This document shows, one piece after another, positions 1 through 9,323 of a DNA stretch of 38,299 nucleotides. How positions within the stretch are numbered: position 1 is the first letter of the stretch; the number at the start of each line of letters is the position of its first letter. Under the pieces are notes generated by a model that ran no database searches, had not been told where the DNA came from, and saw only the letters and a list, made by a program, of their open reading frames with translations. The DNA is from a virus, in the IMG/VR virus record IMGVR_UViG_3300046004_001147, positions 1-38,299 of that record; one strand, given 5' to 3'. The position numbers were made by a program, and so were the translations under genes.

Positions 1-577
1 GGCGTCGCCTAATCAGGCCGTTCATTTTCTTGCCGTCATTATAGACCCACGACATGAAGGCTTCCTCCGCGCCGGGATAGTCACCGGCCTTGTGACGCTT
101 CAGAAGCGTGGAATCGCCAAGTCCTTCGGCTTTCGTGTCCTCGTCAATGTCCAGCCCGACGTTATAGGCAAAGCTGACAAGCGAATCGAATTGGCTTTGC
201 GTGGTCTTAGCGCCAGCGAGAAGCGCGTTCACGCCAATCTCAAACTTGGCCAAGTCCTGCGCGAACTTAGCGTCCGCATATTCCTTCGTCCAGACCGTTC
301 CGAGCGGGATTGCCCGGCCCTGAAGGTCGGACGTTGACCCCCACCCGCAAGTGATCGGCAGACCGTTTCGGCTTCCGGGGTCTTTGTAGGACGTGAGTTT
401 CAGCGTCTCGAAACTATGGATCAGGTCAATCGCCACACGACTAGCGCCGCGACCCGTCCCGCTAGGGCTTGCAGCGGCCACCACAGAGCCAAAAGCACGG
501 TTTATGGCGTCAACGTCTCCCTGCGTCAGCGGAGCGCCTTTTATGGCCCTTACAGCGTCGAATAGCGCCTTGCTCAT
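1..577 (-). CDS. phage lysozyme (GH24 endolysin), cut by the left end of the window
   Basis: The protein cleaves the peptidoglycan glycan backbone at the end of infection. Translation from the ATG at 577 gives an N-terminal helical extension, then a GH24-like core. The core has Glu57 in an HSFET context, Asp66 in YKDP, and Thr76 before a CGWGST stretch, which matches the spaced Glu-Asp-Thr catalytic set of T4-type lysozymes. A later segment, QFDSLVSFAYNVG, is also typical of the family. No signal peptide is seen, so export would need the holin. The frame is open at position 1 and continues in the terminal repeat copy at the right end (stop at 38143-38145), giving a protein of about 201 residues. 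The start follows the TAA of the holin-like gene by one base. The GH24 assignment is secure; the exact catalytic Thr is inferred. Confidence 0.9.
   Translation of the reverse strand, partial: MSKALFDAVRAIKGAPLTQGDVDAINRAFGSVVAAASPSGTGRGASRVAIDLIHSFETLKLTSYKDPGSRNGLPITCGWGSTSDLQGRAIPLGTVWTKEYADAKFAQDLAKFEIGVNALLAGAKTTQSQFDSLVSFAYNVGLDIDEDTKAEGLGDSTLLKRHKAGDYPGAEEAFMSWVYNDGKKMNGLIRRR
3..128. repeat. terminal direct repeat, left copy (126 bp)
   Basis: Bases 3-128 are identical to 38174-38299, an offset of 38171. The repeat lies inside the lysozyme gene and joining the ends restores that gene. This suggests a circular assembly graph cut open with a k-mer overlap. A circularly permuted headful-packaged genome would give the same picture. 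A true short terminal repeat inside a gene is less likely. Confidence 0.95.
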
Positions 578-578
578 A

Positions 579-785
579 TTAAACGTCCGTCGTGGTTATA
601 GTCGGAGGGCCGGTTTCCGTCGTTGTGGTGACCTTGTTGCCGCCTCGCGCCATCCATCCACCGACTGCCCCGACAGCCGCAGCCGCTACCGTCTCGCCGT
701 CACCGTGGATGATAGCCGCCACGCCGATTACGCCTAGCACGATCAGCCCCGCAATGGCCGTTACGTCGATGTGCAGATCATTCAT
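579..785 (-). CDS. small membrane protein, candidate holin
   Basis: This 68-residue protein has a hydrophobic segment at about residues 9-28 (AIAGLIVLGVIGVAAIIHG) and a second, Ala/Gly-rich one at about 32-47. A Thr-rich polar tail follows. Size, two membrane segments and a position directly before the lysozyme fit a class II-type holin that lets the lysozyme cross the inner membrane. The start overlaps the previous stop in a TGATG junction, and the lysozyme begins one base after its stop. The family was not identified from sequence alone, so holin is an inference from context; the two upstream membrane proteins are alternatives. Confidence 0.6.
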   Translation of the reverse strand: MNDLHIDVTAIAGLIVLGVIGVAAIIHGDGETVAAAAVGAVGGWMARGGNKVTTTTETGPPTITTTDV

Positions 786-973
786 CAGGTCAAACCCAAC
801 ACGTTAGAAATCTTAGGCAAGAGCAACGTCAGAACCACCCCGAACCCAACCGCCGCGCCCATCTGCCAGCGTTGCAGGGACATCACCCCGTCCATCTGTT
901 TCTCTAGGTCTATAACCCGGTCAGTCAGCCTCGCCACTCGGTCGGCTACTACGTCTAACGTCGGGCCGCTCAT
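785..973 (-). CDS. small coiled-coil plus membrane-anchor protein in the lysis cassette
   Basis: This 62-residue protein has an N-terminal amphipathic helix with heptad-like hydrophobics (about residues 6-30). One membrane segment lies near the C-terminus (about 38-54, GAAVGFGVVLTLLLP). The layout resembles haemolysin XhlA-type lysis accessory proteins, with the coil inside the cell and a C-terminal anchor. It overlaps both neighbours by a few bases and so should be co-translated with the membrane protein before it and the holin candidate after it. Its role in lysis is inferred from layout and position. Confidence 0.6.
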   Translation of the reverse strand: MSGPTLDVVADRVARLTDRVIDLEKQMDGVMSLQRWQMGAAVGFGVVLTLLLPKISNVLGLT

Positions 974-1464
974 TGGTGAGCATCCGCAGCAAAAGGCAGA
1001 CCCCAGCGACTAGACAAATAAGCGCGAAGCCGATCCAGACCATGACCTACCCCGACACACCCAAGGGCCAGAAGCTGAACGATAAAAAACGCATTGACCG
1101 CAACAACGTATAGATACAGCCCCTGTTGCGTCAGCCCCCCTAGCTTCCACATGTTAATAGCCACCACATGCAGCATAAGTTGGGCGACAAGGCTCCCAAC
1201 CATGACAACCTTCCAGCCCTCACGGCTTTTCTGCCAAGCCCGGTAAATCATCCCGGCTAGGAAGCAATCGAGAACCGGAGCCGCCAAGATTGCCTCTGGA
1301 AACCCGTACATCGTCACCAACAGATTATTGATGACGAACACGATGGCCAGCAAGGCGCTAACTCCCATCAGGTCCGCATACCTCTCAGGCTTTGACCGAT
1401 AGGCCAGAAAGCAGGCGAGGAAGACGAATGCTGTGGCTGCGGTGTACGCTATCATGAGACTCAC
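970..1464 (-). CDS. four-helix membrane protein of unknown function
   Basis: This 164-residue protein is strongly hydrophobic with about four membrane segments, near residues 5-22, 34-55, 84-105 and 118-145, separated by short charged loops such as RSKPERYADL. It starts in an ATGA overlap with the preceding 86-residue gene and ends overlapping the next. No family was recognised. Position beside the lysis genes suggests a holin, antiholin or superinfection-related membrane protein, but nothing in the sequence decides between these. Confidence 0.6.
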   Translation of the reverse strand: MSLMIAYTAATAFVFLACFLAYRSKPERYADLMGVSALLAIVFVINNLLVTMYGFPEAILAAPVLDCFLAGMIYRAWQKSREGWKVVMVGSLVAQLMLHVVAINMWKLGGLTQQGLYLYVVAVNAFFIVQLLALGCVGVGHGLDRLRAYLSSRWGLPFAADAHQ

Positions 1465-1721
1465 GGCTTGATCGGTCCATCAGGGTCGTCAACCGGCGGC
1501 TTTGAATTCCCGCCGCTGAACAAGACCACGTTGTCCTCGGGATAGACTTCCTTGAAAGCCCGTTGTGCACGGTCCTGCAAGAAGTGAACGCGCCGCGCCT
1601 GCTTTTCGGTCCGTTTGGCTACGGTTTCCGCCTTCACGGCAATCGCCAGCATCTCATTAACGAGCGCCTCTAGCTTCACCTGCGCCGCACCTATGGCGTC
1701 GATATGCTCTTGAGGGGTCAT
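1461..1721 (-). CDS. small helical protein after the tailspike, unknown function
   Basis: This 86-residue protein is mostly one long charged helix (about residues 5-60) followed by a Gly/Pro-rich acidic tail. The helix has Ala/Lys heptad-like spacing. A GGAA Shine-Dalgarno lies five bases before the ATG. It sits between the tailspike and a four-helix membrane protein. No family was recognised. Confidence 0.6.
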   Translation of the reverse strand: MTPQEHIDAIGAAQVKLEALVNEMLAIAVKAETVAKRTEKQARRVHFLQDRAQRAFKEVYPEDNVVLFSGGNSKPPVDDPDGPIKP

Positions 1722-1729
1722 GCTGATTC

Positions 1730-3547
1730 CTAGTTAGAGCTACGGCTGATTTCATACCACAGAGACGACGCCCCAGCAGCCGTCCCGCAAATCAGGACGT
1801 TAGTATCATTCGCGTCGGCATTGAAGACGCTAGGCGAATAGACATTGCTTTGCTTAACCTGCGTCGATCCTGTCATCCGCAGCGTCACAATCTGACCCAC
1901 GCCAGCCGGGAGGATTTGCAGGATGCTGGTCGCGCCGGAGTTCAGCACAAACACCGACTGACCATCGGTCGCATCAAGCGTAATGTCCGTGCCGGTTTGC
2001 GTATCAATGACCTGAGCGCCAGCCTTCGGGAATATCGTGTTAGACCCGTTTTGCGTCGGGTTCACATACGCAGCAACGCTCCACGAACCCGAACCTTTCA
2101 CAGCTTGGAAACGGTCAATGATAGCGTCAGGCGTTCCGGCTCCTGTCGCGTTCAGCGTCACCGCAGAACCTTGAGCACCAGACCCTGTGTTGACCGCCTT
2201 GCCGCCCCTCAGTTGAAAGCGGCTGCTTTCCTGAACGAAGACGTGCTGAATCACGCTCCCGCCGTTGTTCGCAGCGGAGGAAAACGATTGGAACGCGGAA
2301 ACGATCACGTCATCGCAACTCAGAATCTTGAGTGCTGAATATGACCCACCCGGCGCAGTCCCCCAGTCCTTCACCAGAACGTTGTTAATCTGGACCTGAG
2401 AATACCCGGTGCAATAAACCCCCGTAGAGCCAACGCCATCAATGACTCCATTGGATACAACAACACCAGACCCGCCCGACGTAGCAGCGCCTTGGAACGC
2501 AATCTCAATCGCCCCATTGGTCGCGCTCGCGTCAGCATCCAGCGCAACGTCCTTCAGGTAGAAATCTGAAATGACGATGTTGGTGTTAGAGGCTGTCGTG
2601 CCCGTGTTTCCGGCAATAGCGGACTTTCGGAAGCGGCGCGCACGGAGACCCGTGACCATCGCCCCGGCAACCTGATCGCCCATGTAAACAGCGTGACGGC
2701 CCTGCCCCGTAATCAGGGAGTCAAAGTCGTTATTCTGCGAGCGGACATTGTTCCCCGAGAAAACATGGCCATAACCGTAATCGGTCGAGGTTCCATACAA
2801 GCCCTTCCCAACGCAGTTTCGGGCAATGAAGCCGCCCGCCATGTTGGAATGGATAAAGCTATTCCATCCGTTCGTTCCGGGGATCGAGCCCTTGAACCGA
2901 CCACCATCGACCACCCCGCCCATGTCGTCCGTCGATGTAGAACCGAACGGAGCCGTACCTCCCGCGTTGGAGTTCCACAGGATAGCCGTGTGGTTACCTG
3001 CTGCTTGTGTAGTCGCCACACCGATCAGTCCGGGATTAATCAGCTCCGCATCAAGAATGCCGTGCGGGCAGGCAATGCCGTTCGTTCCCGAGGTAGCAGC
3101 TTGGAACCACGCGCCGTCCTCAAACACCATCTTTTGCTGTTGCAACGCGAACAGAACCGGCGAGGCTATCGAATAGATACCGGCAGGAACCCACACATTC
3201 TTATGGGCTGCGAGACAAGCATTGATCGCCGTCGTGGCGTTGTAGGTCGAGGTTCCCGCGATAATCGCCGCTTGTTCTGCAACTGGGATGAAGTCAAAGA
3301 CCGAGACAAAATCCCGCATCTTGTCTTGTGCGGTCCGAGCAACAGCACCCGTTCCGCTTTGCAGGAAGCCAAGCAGCGCAGACCCGCCTGACGCGGAGAA
3401 AAACGCCTTGATGTAGTCAGCAAAGGTTGAGGCTGTCAGACGACGAAGAGGGCCGGGCGAGCGATAAGCCGCCAGCACGTCCCCATCAACGACCGGAGCC
3501 GTAAGAGCCGAAAGCTCAGGATAAGTCTTGCGAGGAATATCGACCAT
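1730..3547 (-). CDS. tailspike protein with right-handed beta-helix
   Basis: This 605-residue receptor-binding protein probably recognises and may cut host surface polysaccharide. The N-terminal part has the motif GAVARTAQDKMRDFVSVFDF at about residues 67-86, which is the widely shared junction before beta-helix tailspike domains in podoviruses. Downstream is a long run of short strands rich in Gly, Asn, Val and Ile (about 110-480) with repeated turn-like GG/NG patterns, as in pectate-lyase-like parallel beta-helices. A C-terminal beta-rich part (about 495-605) would form the trimer cap. No catalytic residues can be assigned by eye. The ATG overlaps the TAA of the upstream fibre-like gene, so both are co-translated. 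Confidence 0.85.
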   Translation of the reverse strand: MVDIPRKTYPELSALTAPVVDGDVLAAYRSPGPLRRLTASTFADYIKAFFSASGGSALLGFLQSGTGAVARTAQDKMRDFVSVFDFIPVAEQAAIIAGTSTYNATTAINACLAAHKNVWVPAGIYSIASPVLFALQQQKMVFEDGAWFQAATSGTNGIACPHGILDAELINPGLIGVATTQAAGNHTAILWNSNAGGTAPFGSTSTDDMGGVVDGGRFKGSIPGTNGWNSFIHSNMAGGFIARNCVGKGLYGTSTDYGYGHVFSGNNVRSQNNDFDSLITGQGRHAVYMGDQVAGAMVTGLRARRFRKSAIAGNTGTTASNTNIVISDFYLKDVALDADASATNGAIEIAFQGAATSGGSGVVVSNGVIDGVGSTGVYCTGYSQVQINNVLVKDWGTAPGGSYSALKILSCDDVIVSAFQSFSSAANNGGSVIQHVFVQESSRFQLRGGKAVNTGSGAQGSAVTLNATGAGTPDAIIDRFQAVKGSGSWSVAAYVNPTQNGSNTIFPKAGAQVIDTQTGTDITLDATDGQSVFVLNSGATSILQILPAGVGQIVTLRMTGSTQVKQSNVYSPSVFNADANDTNVLICGTAAGASSLWYEISRSSN

Positions 3548-4602
3548 TATGCGAATCCAGAGACGCTGATTTCAGTGGGGTTGCCGACGACATTTTCCCA
3601 ATAAACAACAACCGTTGTCGTTGTTTTTGCACCGTAGGTAAATCCCGCCGTTCCTCCACTGGGAGCGCCGTTGGTAGTGCCGTGCACGGCATAGGTCGCA
3701 TTAGGCAGCGCGTTTGTGAAGGTTGCCGTGCACGACGACAAAGCCCCCGCAACCGTTAGCGTCGATAGGCTCGCTACGTTGACGCCGTTGGTGAAGGTAG
3801 GCTGCGAGCCGTTCACGTTGGTCGTGGTGATGACGCAGCCAAACGCCCGGCCATAGCCGACTTGGAACGTGCCCGCGCCGGTCAGCACCTTGTATTGATC
3901 GCCAGCCGCAGCAGCCGGAACAACCCCTTTCGTCCCCGCAACCGACTGCGTAGCACCGACAACTGGGTCCAGAAGCGTCGTGACTTGAGCGCCGGTAACG
4001 TCCTCAACCGCACCCGTGCCAGCTGTGACGCGACCCTTGATCGTGGACGTGGCGACCGTCGCTAGTTTGGCATTCGAGAAGGATGCGTCAGGAACCGTGA
4101 TCGACCCGCTAAAGGTCTGGTTTCCCGTAAACGTCCCTGTTGCTGCAACCGTCAGCGTATCGCCGGAGGCGTTGCCAATCGTCGTGTTGCCGTCAACCGT
4201 CAGGTTGCCCGTCAAAGTCAGGTTGCCCGTGATCGAAGGCGAGCCGGAGAACACCACCCCAACCGGGAACGTTACAGTCGAGGACGTGGCAGTCATCACC
4301 GCAACGCCACCGACCGCCAATCCAACCTGATTAGCAACGGGGAAATACCAACCCGTATCGGGGTCGCTGATCGGGGAGATAGCCGGAGCAGACAGCAAGC
4401 CGTCAGATACAGAAATGCCTTGGGCAAACGGGATGCGAGCAGAGGCCGTGGTCTGGCCGTCCGAGGCAAGCGATTGCGTTATGGCCGTCGCATAGTCAGC
4501 CTGCGTCGTGTTCCAGTCATCCGACAGAATCGGCGTGTCTGCCGTTGCCGGGTTCCATGTGTTTGAGGGGGGCGAATACGATCCGCTGCCATTCCGGGGC
4601 AA
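3547..4602 (-). CDS. tail fibre-like protein
   Basis: This 351-residue protein is rich in Thr, Val, Gly and Asn. It has a stretch of near-repeats (SITGNLTLTGNLTVDGNTTIG at about 125-145) typical of trimeric beta-structured phage fibres. The N-terminal segment (TADTPILSDDWNTTQADYAT) resembles virion-attachment regions. The C-terminal part is Thr/Val-rich. A TTG is used as start: it lies seven bases after a strong AGGAGG, better than any internal ATG. It precedes the tailspike with a one-base TAATG overlap, so it may act as an adaptor or side fibre. Confidence 0.75.
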   Translation of the reverse strand: MPRNGSGSYSPPSNTWNPATADTPILSDDWNTTQADYATAITQSLASDGQTTASARIPFAQGISVSDGLLSAPAISPISDPDTGWYFPVANQVGLAVGGVAVMTATSSTVTFPVGVVFSGSPSITGNLTLTGNLTVDGNTTIGNASGDTLTVAATGTFTGNQTFSGSITVPDASFSNAKLATVATSTIKGRVTAGTGAVEDVTGAQVTTLLDPVVGATQSVAGTKGVVPAAAAGDQYKVLTGAGTFQVGYGRAFGCVITTTNVNGSQPTFTNGVNVASLSTLTVAGALSSCTATFTNALPNATYAVHGTTNGAPSGGTAGFTYGAKTTTTVVVYWENVVGNPTEISVSGFA

Positions 4603-4604
4603 AT

Positions 4605-6812
4605 CTAGTCCTCCTGTCCAGCGCCGACGGCTACACCCGCACGAATACGGTTAGCGCCACGGGGACGATTGATCGCACGGGTCAGCCGAGCGTTGAAGTC
4701 TTCCGAGTTGGCCATAAGCATCTCAGCCAGAGTTTCTGCGTTGCGGCGGGCGGTCCAGTCGTCAATCCCTTGTGCAAGCCTTCCGGGGATGCCGGGAAGG
4801 TTGGTGAAGGACTGCGCTACGCCCGTCGCCAGATTGCCGCCGCTAAGAGCGTTGATGGCCTCGGTATTGAAAGCCGTCTCAGAGCCGCCGCGATGACGCT
4901 GACCCGTCGCTTGCAGAACCTCAACAAGTTGGGCCATCGGGTCCGAGCCGCGCGCAACAGGGGCGTTTGGATTGAGCGCGGGGAAGGCCATGTTAGGATC
5001 AGGCCGGTTCACCACGTCCAGCGCGCCCATGACGGTGCGGCGCTGTTCGGGGTTGCCAAACGCGCGAGCCGCAAAGTTCGCCCCGCCGAACTGATTGTCA
5101 CCCGTGGCGAGCTGCTGCTGTGCTTCCATCGCCTGACGGGCCAGATGTTGACGAACGAGCGGGCCACCGACAGATGGGTCAATCTCGCCCATCAACTCAA
5201 GAGCGCGAGCGGTTTCAGCCGCTTGGCCTTCAAAGGGCTGTGCGGGGAACAAGGCTTCTGTCTGGCCTGCAAGGTTTGGCTGCACGTCTGATTGGCCAGC
5301 AATCGCACCGATAGGCCCACGCCGCAGCGGGTCAACAAACGCTTCACGTCCGGTAGCGACAGTCTGACGAGCGGCGGCAAACTCCGGCGACGTATCGCCT
5401 GCAAGTTGTCGGGCAAGCGCAGCCGCTTGGTCACGTTGAGATGCAAGCGTGTTGTTTCCGGCTGGGTTCATAACACCGGGCCGGGCTTGCTCTCCCATCG
5501 TATCAAGTTGCTGAATCACGCGGTTGACGGTCGAAAGGTCATCCGGCCCACCAGCCACAAGCGCGGCAAGCTCTGGATTTGCCATCAACTGTTCAGCGGC
5601 GGCGCTATACGACGGATTGGCTTGCAAGCGGACAAGGTCCGCAGGGTCCAGCGTTTGGCCCGGAAGTTGGTCGTAAAGAGGCTGTGCGCTTTCGTTTACG
5701 CGGCGACGCATGGTGTCCAGAACGCCAGTTGCGGCCTCTTGGGCTTGGCCAGCAACTTGCGGCCCGCTTGTCGGCGGCGCGATGCGGTCCAATTCATTAC
5801 CGATAGCCCGTTCAACTTGCGCCGGACGATTGGCAAAAAACGGAGCCATGCGGGAAGTTTGGCCCTCGACAACGCGCTGCAAGCGGCCAAGCCCCGTTCC
5901 GCCACGCGTGACTTGCTGCACAGCGTCCGCGTTTGATAGATCAACGCCAAGGAGTGCGCCACGCTGACGCAGAGCCGCAGCCAATTCCAACTGTTGAGGC
6001 GTGACGCCTTGGGCTGCGTTACGAAGTGAAATGTCTGTGCCGCCGCGAACGGCATTAGCGCCGCCGACAGCAAGCCCTCCGACAAGGCCAGCACCAAGAC
6101 GGGCCAGACCTTCGGCTTGCGTGTCACGTCGTCCGCCGCTCATACCGCGCGCAACCTGTCCCGCTGTCTCGGATGCCGCAGCAGGAACAAGCCACGATGC
6201 GGCTTTAGCCCCCGCCCCACCGGGGGCGATTAGGCCGGGCAGAAACTCGCCAGCCGTTCGCGCATACTCACCCGCTACGCTTTGCGGCTGGTAATAGTCT
6301 CGACCAAGGCTCCGGCGCAGTTCATCGTTCAGTTGCTCGCCGGTAGGCCCAACGACGCCAAACCCCGGAATGTACTGGCCCGGCTGACCGCCGATCAGTT
6401 GACCAAGCGTTCCCTGCATCCCAACCATGCCCGTAGCGCCCTCGACAACGCCAGTCGGGATCGACTTGGCAATGTCTTCGGCAACAGAGAACGGGCGCTG
6501 ATAAACGCCCCGCGCAAGAGGCTCGTCTCCGGGGCGCGCTTGCCCTTCAGTCGGCGGGGAGGGCAGAGCATAAACCGTGCCGTCCGCGCCTTTGACCCAC
6601 GTTCCCTGCGCAAGCCCGGCCACAGTCGCACGGTCTGCCGTCGCAAGGTCAATCGGGTTGTCCTCGGTCATTCCCGGTTCGGAGTAATATTCCGAGTCCT
6701 CGGGACCGCCGAAGTTTTCCTGCATTACGCGCAGGATTTCGTTATCAGGCGTCCCGGCGGGAAACTTGATCGTCGTGCCATCAGGGGCAACGATTTCGAT
6801 GTCTGGTTCCAT
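4605..6812 (-). CDS. large internal virion / DNA-ejection protein candidate
   Basis: This 735-residue protein begins with an EIVAPDGTTIKFPAGTP segment followed by an IL-x-VMQ helix. Large putative internal virion proteins of podoviruses often begin this way. The rest is Ala/Gln/Arg-rich and predominantly helical (about 240-700), with an Ala/Gly-rich stretch at about 185-260 that could insert in membrane. Its position after the tail hub and before the fibres, and its size, fit a protein packaged in the capsid and ejected with DNA to span the envelope. No lytic motif was seen. It begins directly after the TAG of the 479-residue gene. Confidence 0.65.
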   Translation of the reverse strand: MEPDIEIVAPDGTTIKFPAGTPDNEILRVMQENFGGPEDSEYYSEPGMTEDNPIDLATADRATVAGLAQGTWVKGADGTVYALPSPPTEGQARPGDEPLARGVYQRPFSVAEDIAKSIPTGVVEGATGMVGMQGTLGQLIGGQPGQYIPGFGVVGPTGEQLNDELRRSLGRDYYQPQSVAGEYARTAGEFLPGLIAPGGAGAKAASWLVPAAASETAGQVARGMSGGRRDTQAEGLARLGAGLVGGLAVGGANAVRGGTDISLRNAAQGVTPQQLELAAALRQRGALLGVDLSNADAVQQVTRGGTGLGRLQRVVEGQTSRMAPFFANRPAQVERAIGNELDRIAPPTSGPQVAGQAQEAATGVLDTMRRRVNESAQPLYDQLPGQTLDPADLVRLQANPSYSAAAEQLMANPELAALVAGGPDDLSTVNRVIQQLDTMGEQARPGVMNPAGNNTLASQRDQAAALARQLAGDTSPEFAAARQTVATGREAFVDPLRRGPIGAIAGQSDVQPNLAGQTEALFPAQPFEGQAAETARALELMGEIDPSVGGPLVRQHLARQAMEAQQQLATGDNQFGGANFAARAFGNPEQRRTVMGALDVVNRPDPNMAFPALNPNAPVARGSDPMAQLVEVLQATGQRHRGGSETAFNTEAINALSGGNLATGVAQSFTNLPGIPGRLAQGIDDWTARRNAETLAEMLMANSEDFNARLTRAINRPRGANRIRAGVAVGAGQED

Positions 6813-8252
6813 CTACTCAAGCTGGCCCGTGTTGGGGTTATATCGGCGCGTTTGCCCGTTAGACCGGCGTGGAGCGGGCGCAGACGGTGCAGGACGACGC
6901 GGCGCAGGAGCGCGTGGTGCTGGCGTTCTAGGGGCGGGAGGCGCAGGCGCTTCATCACTCCCGACCACGTTGCGCGGATCAATACCGTAGCCTTCCGCCA
7001 TGCGGGTAAAGTCAGCGACGCGGCTTTGATACGATTGCTCGTAAGTGCCAAATTGCGCCCGTCCGACAGCGACAATCTCGGCCCGCTGTTGAGGCGTAAG
7101 CCGCTCACCCGTGACCACGCGGTTATAAAGGCCGCGAATGTTCTCCGGAACGCCGCCTGAGTTTTGCACCGTAGCGGCCTCGCCCTCGCGAACGGTAGAG
7201 CCGGGGTCAAAGATTTTCATGACGCCAAAGATGCCGCCAACGTCACCAATGCCGGTCCCTTGTGCCAACGATGCCTCGACCTTCTGGAAGGCTTGGCGAA
7301 CGGTGCGATATTCTTGCGTTGCGCCTTGGTACTCGCGACGAAGCTCGCGCTCGTTTCTGATTCGGTTCTCGCCTGCTGCCGGGTCTTGAGGACCGCCGCC
7401 AATAGGTTGAAGACGGCCATTAGGGCCAAGCTCGTATCCCGACTCTTGACGGTTGACGACAGACACGACGCCTTCAGGGCTGCGCGTCAGCAGCGTACCA
7501 GCCGGAACGGCGTAACTGTTGCCTTGGCCCGCCACGAACGTCTCGTTTTGCGCCTCGTTAGGAATACCACCTTCAAACGCCGGGCGCATATTTCCAAACT
7601 GATCGCGGAGATACGGAACGCCGTTAACATCAACGTCCTTCCACTCGGGAGGCGCGGACATACGGCCCTCAATCTCACCGATGACACCTTGCGCCCATGC
7701 AATCTGACCCGGATCACCACTCGACAGCGCACGGCGAACAAGGTCTGCTTCACCCGGCGTGATGCTTAGCGCATTGCGCGGAGCCGTAGCGGGTGCCGCT
7801 TGAGGAGCGGGCTGCGCGGGAGGAACGTCTGCCATAGGAGCAGGTGCGGCGGCCATGCCAGCGGGTGCGGCGGGAGGCATAGGTGAACCCGCTACCGCAG
7901 CAGCAGGGGCAACAGGAGCCTCTTGCGGGGCCATCGTGTTAGTAACAGGCGGAGCCATCGGCGTGGGCGCGGGAGGTTCACCGCCACCGCCAAGCAGGCG
8001 AGCAAGCGCAAGATTCCCCGCTTCCGCTTGTCCAGCGAGGCGTTGTTGGTTTTCTTCCTTCACCCGACGATCAGCACGGTTGGCGCTGAACTGCGTGATG
8101 CCTTGGCCGAGCAGACGGGCCGCAAGCTCGCCGTAACCGCCCTTAATCTCGACAGGCTGGCGCTGTTGCTCAAGCAGTTGGGCCAGCATGGCGCTACGGC
8201 GCATAGCCGGGGTTTCGATCATCTGCGGGGCAGGCATGGGAGCGCGGGCCAT
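6813..8252 (-). CDS. Pro/Ala-rich virion protein, probable ejection or tail component
   Basis: This 479-residue protein has an N-terminal helical part (about 1-90), then a long Pro/Ala/Met linker (about 90-160, repeated PAAPAG-like units). A mixed helical domain covers about 160-420, and a second Pro/Ala/Arg-rich tail follows (about 430-465). Such low-complexity linkers are common in internal virion proteins of podoviruses. It lies between two proteins of ejection/tail type and is directly abutted by both. No family was recognised; function is inferred from position. Confidence 0.6.
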   Translation of the reverse strand: MARAPMPAPQMIETPAMRRSAMLAQLLEQQRQPVEIKGGYGELAARLLGQGITQFSANRADRRVKEENQQRLAGQAEAGNLALARLLGGGGEPPAPTPMAPPVTNTMAPQEAPVAPAAAVAGSPMPPAAPAGMAAAPAPMADVPPAQPAPQAAPATAPRNALSITPGEADLVRRALSSGDPGQIAWAQGVIGEIEGRMSAPPEWKDVDVNGVPYLRDQFGNMRPAFEGGIPNEAQNETFVAGQGNSYAVPAGTLLTRSPEGVVSVVNRQESGYELGPNGRLQPIGGGPQDPAAGENRIRNERELRREYQGATQEYRTVRQAFQKVEASLAQGTGIGDVGGIFGVMKIFDPGSTVREGEAATVQNSGGVPENIRGLYNRVVTGERLTPQQRAEIVAVGRAQFGTYEQSYQSRVADFTRMAEGYGIDPRNVVGSDEAPAPPAPRTPAPRAPAPRRPAPSAPAPRRSNGQTRRYNPNTGQLE

Positions 8253-9323
8253 TTAGAGCTTCCCGTAATCGACCATGAGGAAGCCCGTCCAGTGCCGGAC
8301 AACCGCGTCAATCCCCATCTTGAGAACGTCCTGCGCCATCACGCCGACGTGGCGCTTGCGGCCCCAAATGTAGCGGAACTCGTAAACCGGCAGTCCGCTA
8401 TCCATCGTGCCGACGCGGACAATATCGCGCTTCAAGCGACGATCAGACGCGCCGATAGCCGCGCCACCAAGCGAGAACAGCCCGCTCATAAGAGCGTTTT
8501 GCTGACCCACACGCGTCTGATAGTTTTGGTTCTGCTGATTCAGGCTCATGGCGTTAGCGCCAAGCACGTCAGTTTGGCCTACGCCTGTCGGACTGTATTG
8601 AATGCCCTGCGGCATACCGACTTGACCCGTTCCGAGAAGGGCTTGCAGTTGGGCTAGGGGCTGGTTTTGGACGTATGCCCGCTCTTGAAGGCCCTGCGTC
8701 CGCGCCTGATTACCGAATGTCCCACCGGCAATAGCGTTTTGAATAGCGCGAGATTGTTCCGCGCCACCAGCCTGAATGGACTGATTGCGGGCCTCTCCGT
8801 AAGCGTCGCTTCTATCTCGTTCAAAATCTTGGCGAAGATTTCGCGTCGCCTCGCTGTTTGCGCCAAGACCCTGAGCGGCCAATCGCGCATCCTGCGAGCG
8901 TTCCATTCGGTCAAACTGCGGGTCAAGGCGACGTGTCTGGCTCGCATAAACCGAATCCTCAAACCGTTGGCGGTCAAAGTCGGGAGAGTTGAAGCCTTGA
9001 AGTTCCGGCAGGCCCTCGGTGTTCAAGCCTTGGCCAAGCGCATCGTTGACGCGGCCAATCTGCTGACCCGCCGTGTCCAGCGCGGAGCCGTAAACCGACG
9101 TTGAGCGGTCGTAATTCTGCTGCTCTCCGGGGGAAAGCATCGTCTCTTGGCGGTAGCCACCGGGTGCGGTCGAGTCAGCGACATAGCGAACGGACCCTTG
9201 TGGGCCGCTGGCGTTCACCATGTTTAGACGCTGTTGCTCTTGGGCAGTCGCGGTATTAGCCGCGCCTTGGGCGTTGGCTAGTTGGACGGGATCAGGGGCT
9301 GCCGGGGGGCGGGGCTTGCTCAC
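8253..9323 (-). CDS. virion protein with C-terminal S74 intramolecular chaperone domain
   Basis: This 356-residue protein has a Gln/Asn-rich helical N-terminal region that resembles phage internal virion proteins. It ends in a 64-residue module beginning SDRRLKRDI (residue 293 on). This matches the peptidase S74/endosialidase chaperone signature: the Ser for autocleavage (S293) and the Lys five positions later (K298) are both present. The later HVGVMAQDVL and VDYGKL segments are also typical. The chaperone domain drives trimer folding and may be released. GTG is the start; the gene overlaps the end of the GNAT gene by about 30 bases. Confidence 0.75.
   Translation of the reverse strand: MSKPRPPAAPDPVQLANAQGAANTATAQEQQRLNMVNASGPQGSVRYVADSTAPGGYRQETMLSPGEQQNYDRSTSVYGSALDTAGQQIGRVNDALGQGLNTEGLPELQGFNSPDFDRQRFEDSVYASQTRRLDPQFDRMERSQDARLAAQGLGANSEATRNLRQDFERDRSDAYGEARNQSIQAGGAEQSRAIQNAIAGGTFGNQARTQGLQERAYVQNQPLAQLQALLGTGQVGMPQGIQYSPTGVGQTDVLGANAMSLNQQNQNYQTRVGQQNALMSGLFSLGGAAIGASDRRLKRDIVRVGTMDSGLPVYEFRYIWGRKRHVGVMAQDVLKMGIDAVVRHWTGFLMVDYGKL

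Noticed and set aside
2693-3391. 232-residue plus-strand frame antisense to the tailspike
   Set aside because: Shadow of the minus-strand gene: basic, low-complexity product and no start signal. The same applies to the other long frames opposite the late genes, such as 9675-11141 and 15959-17227.
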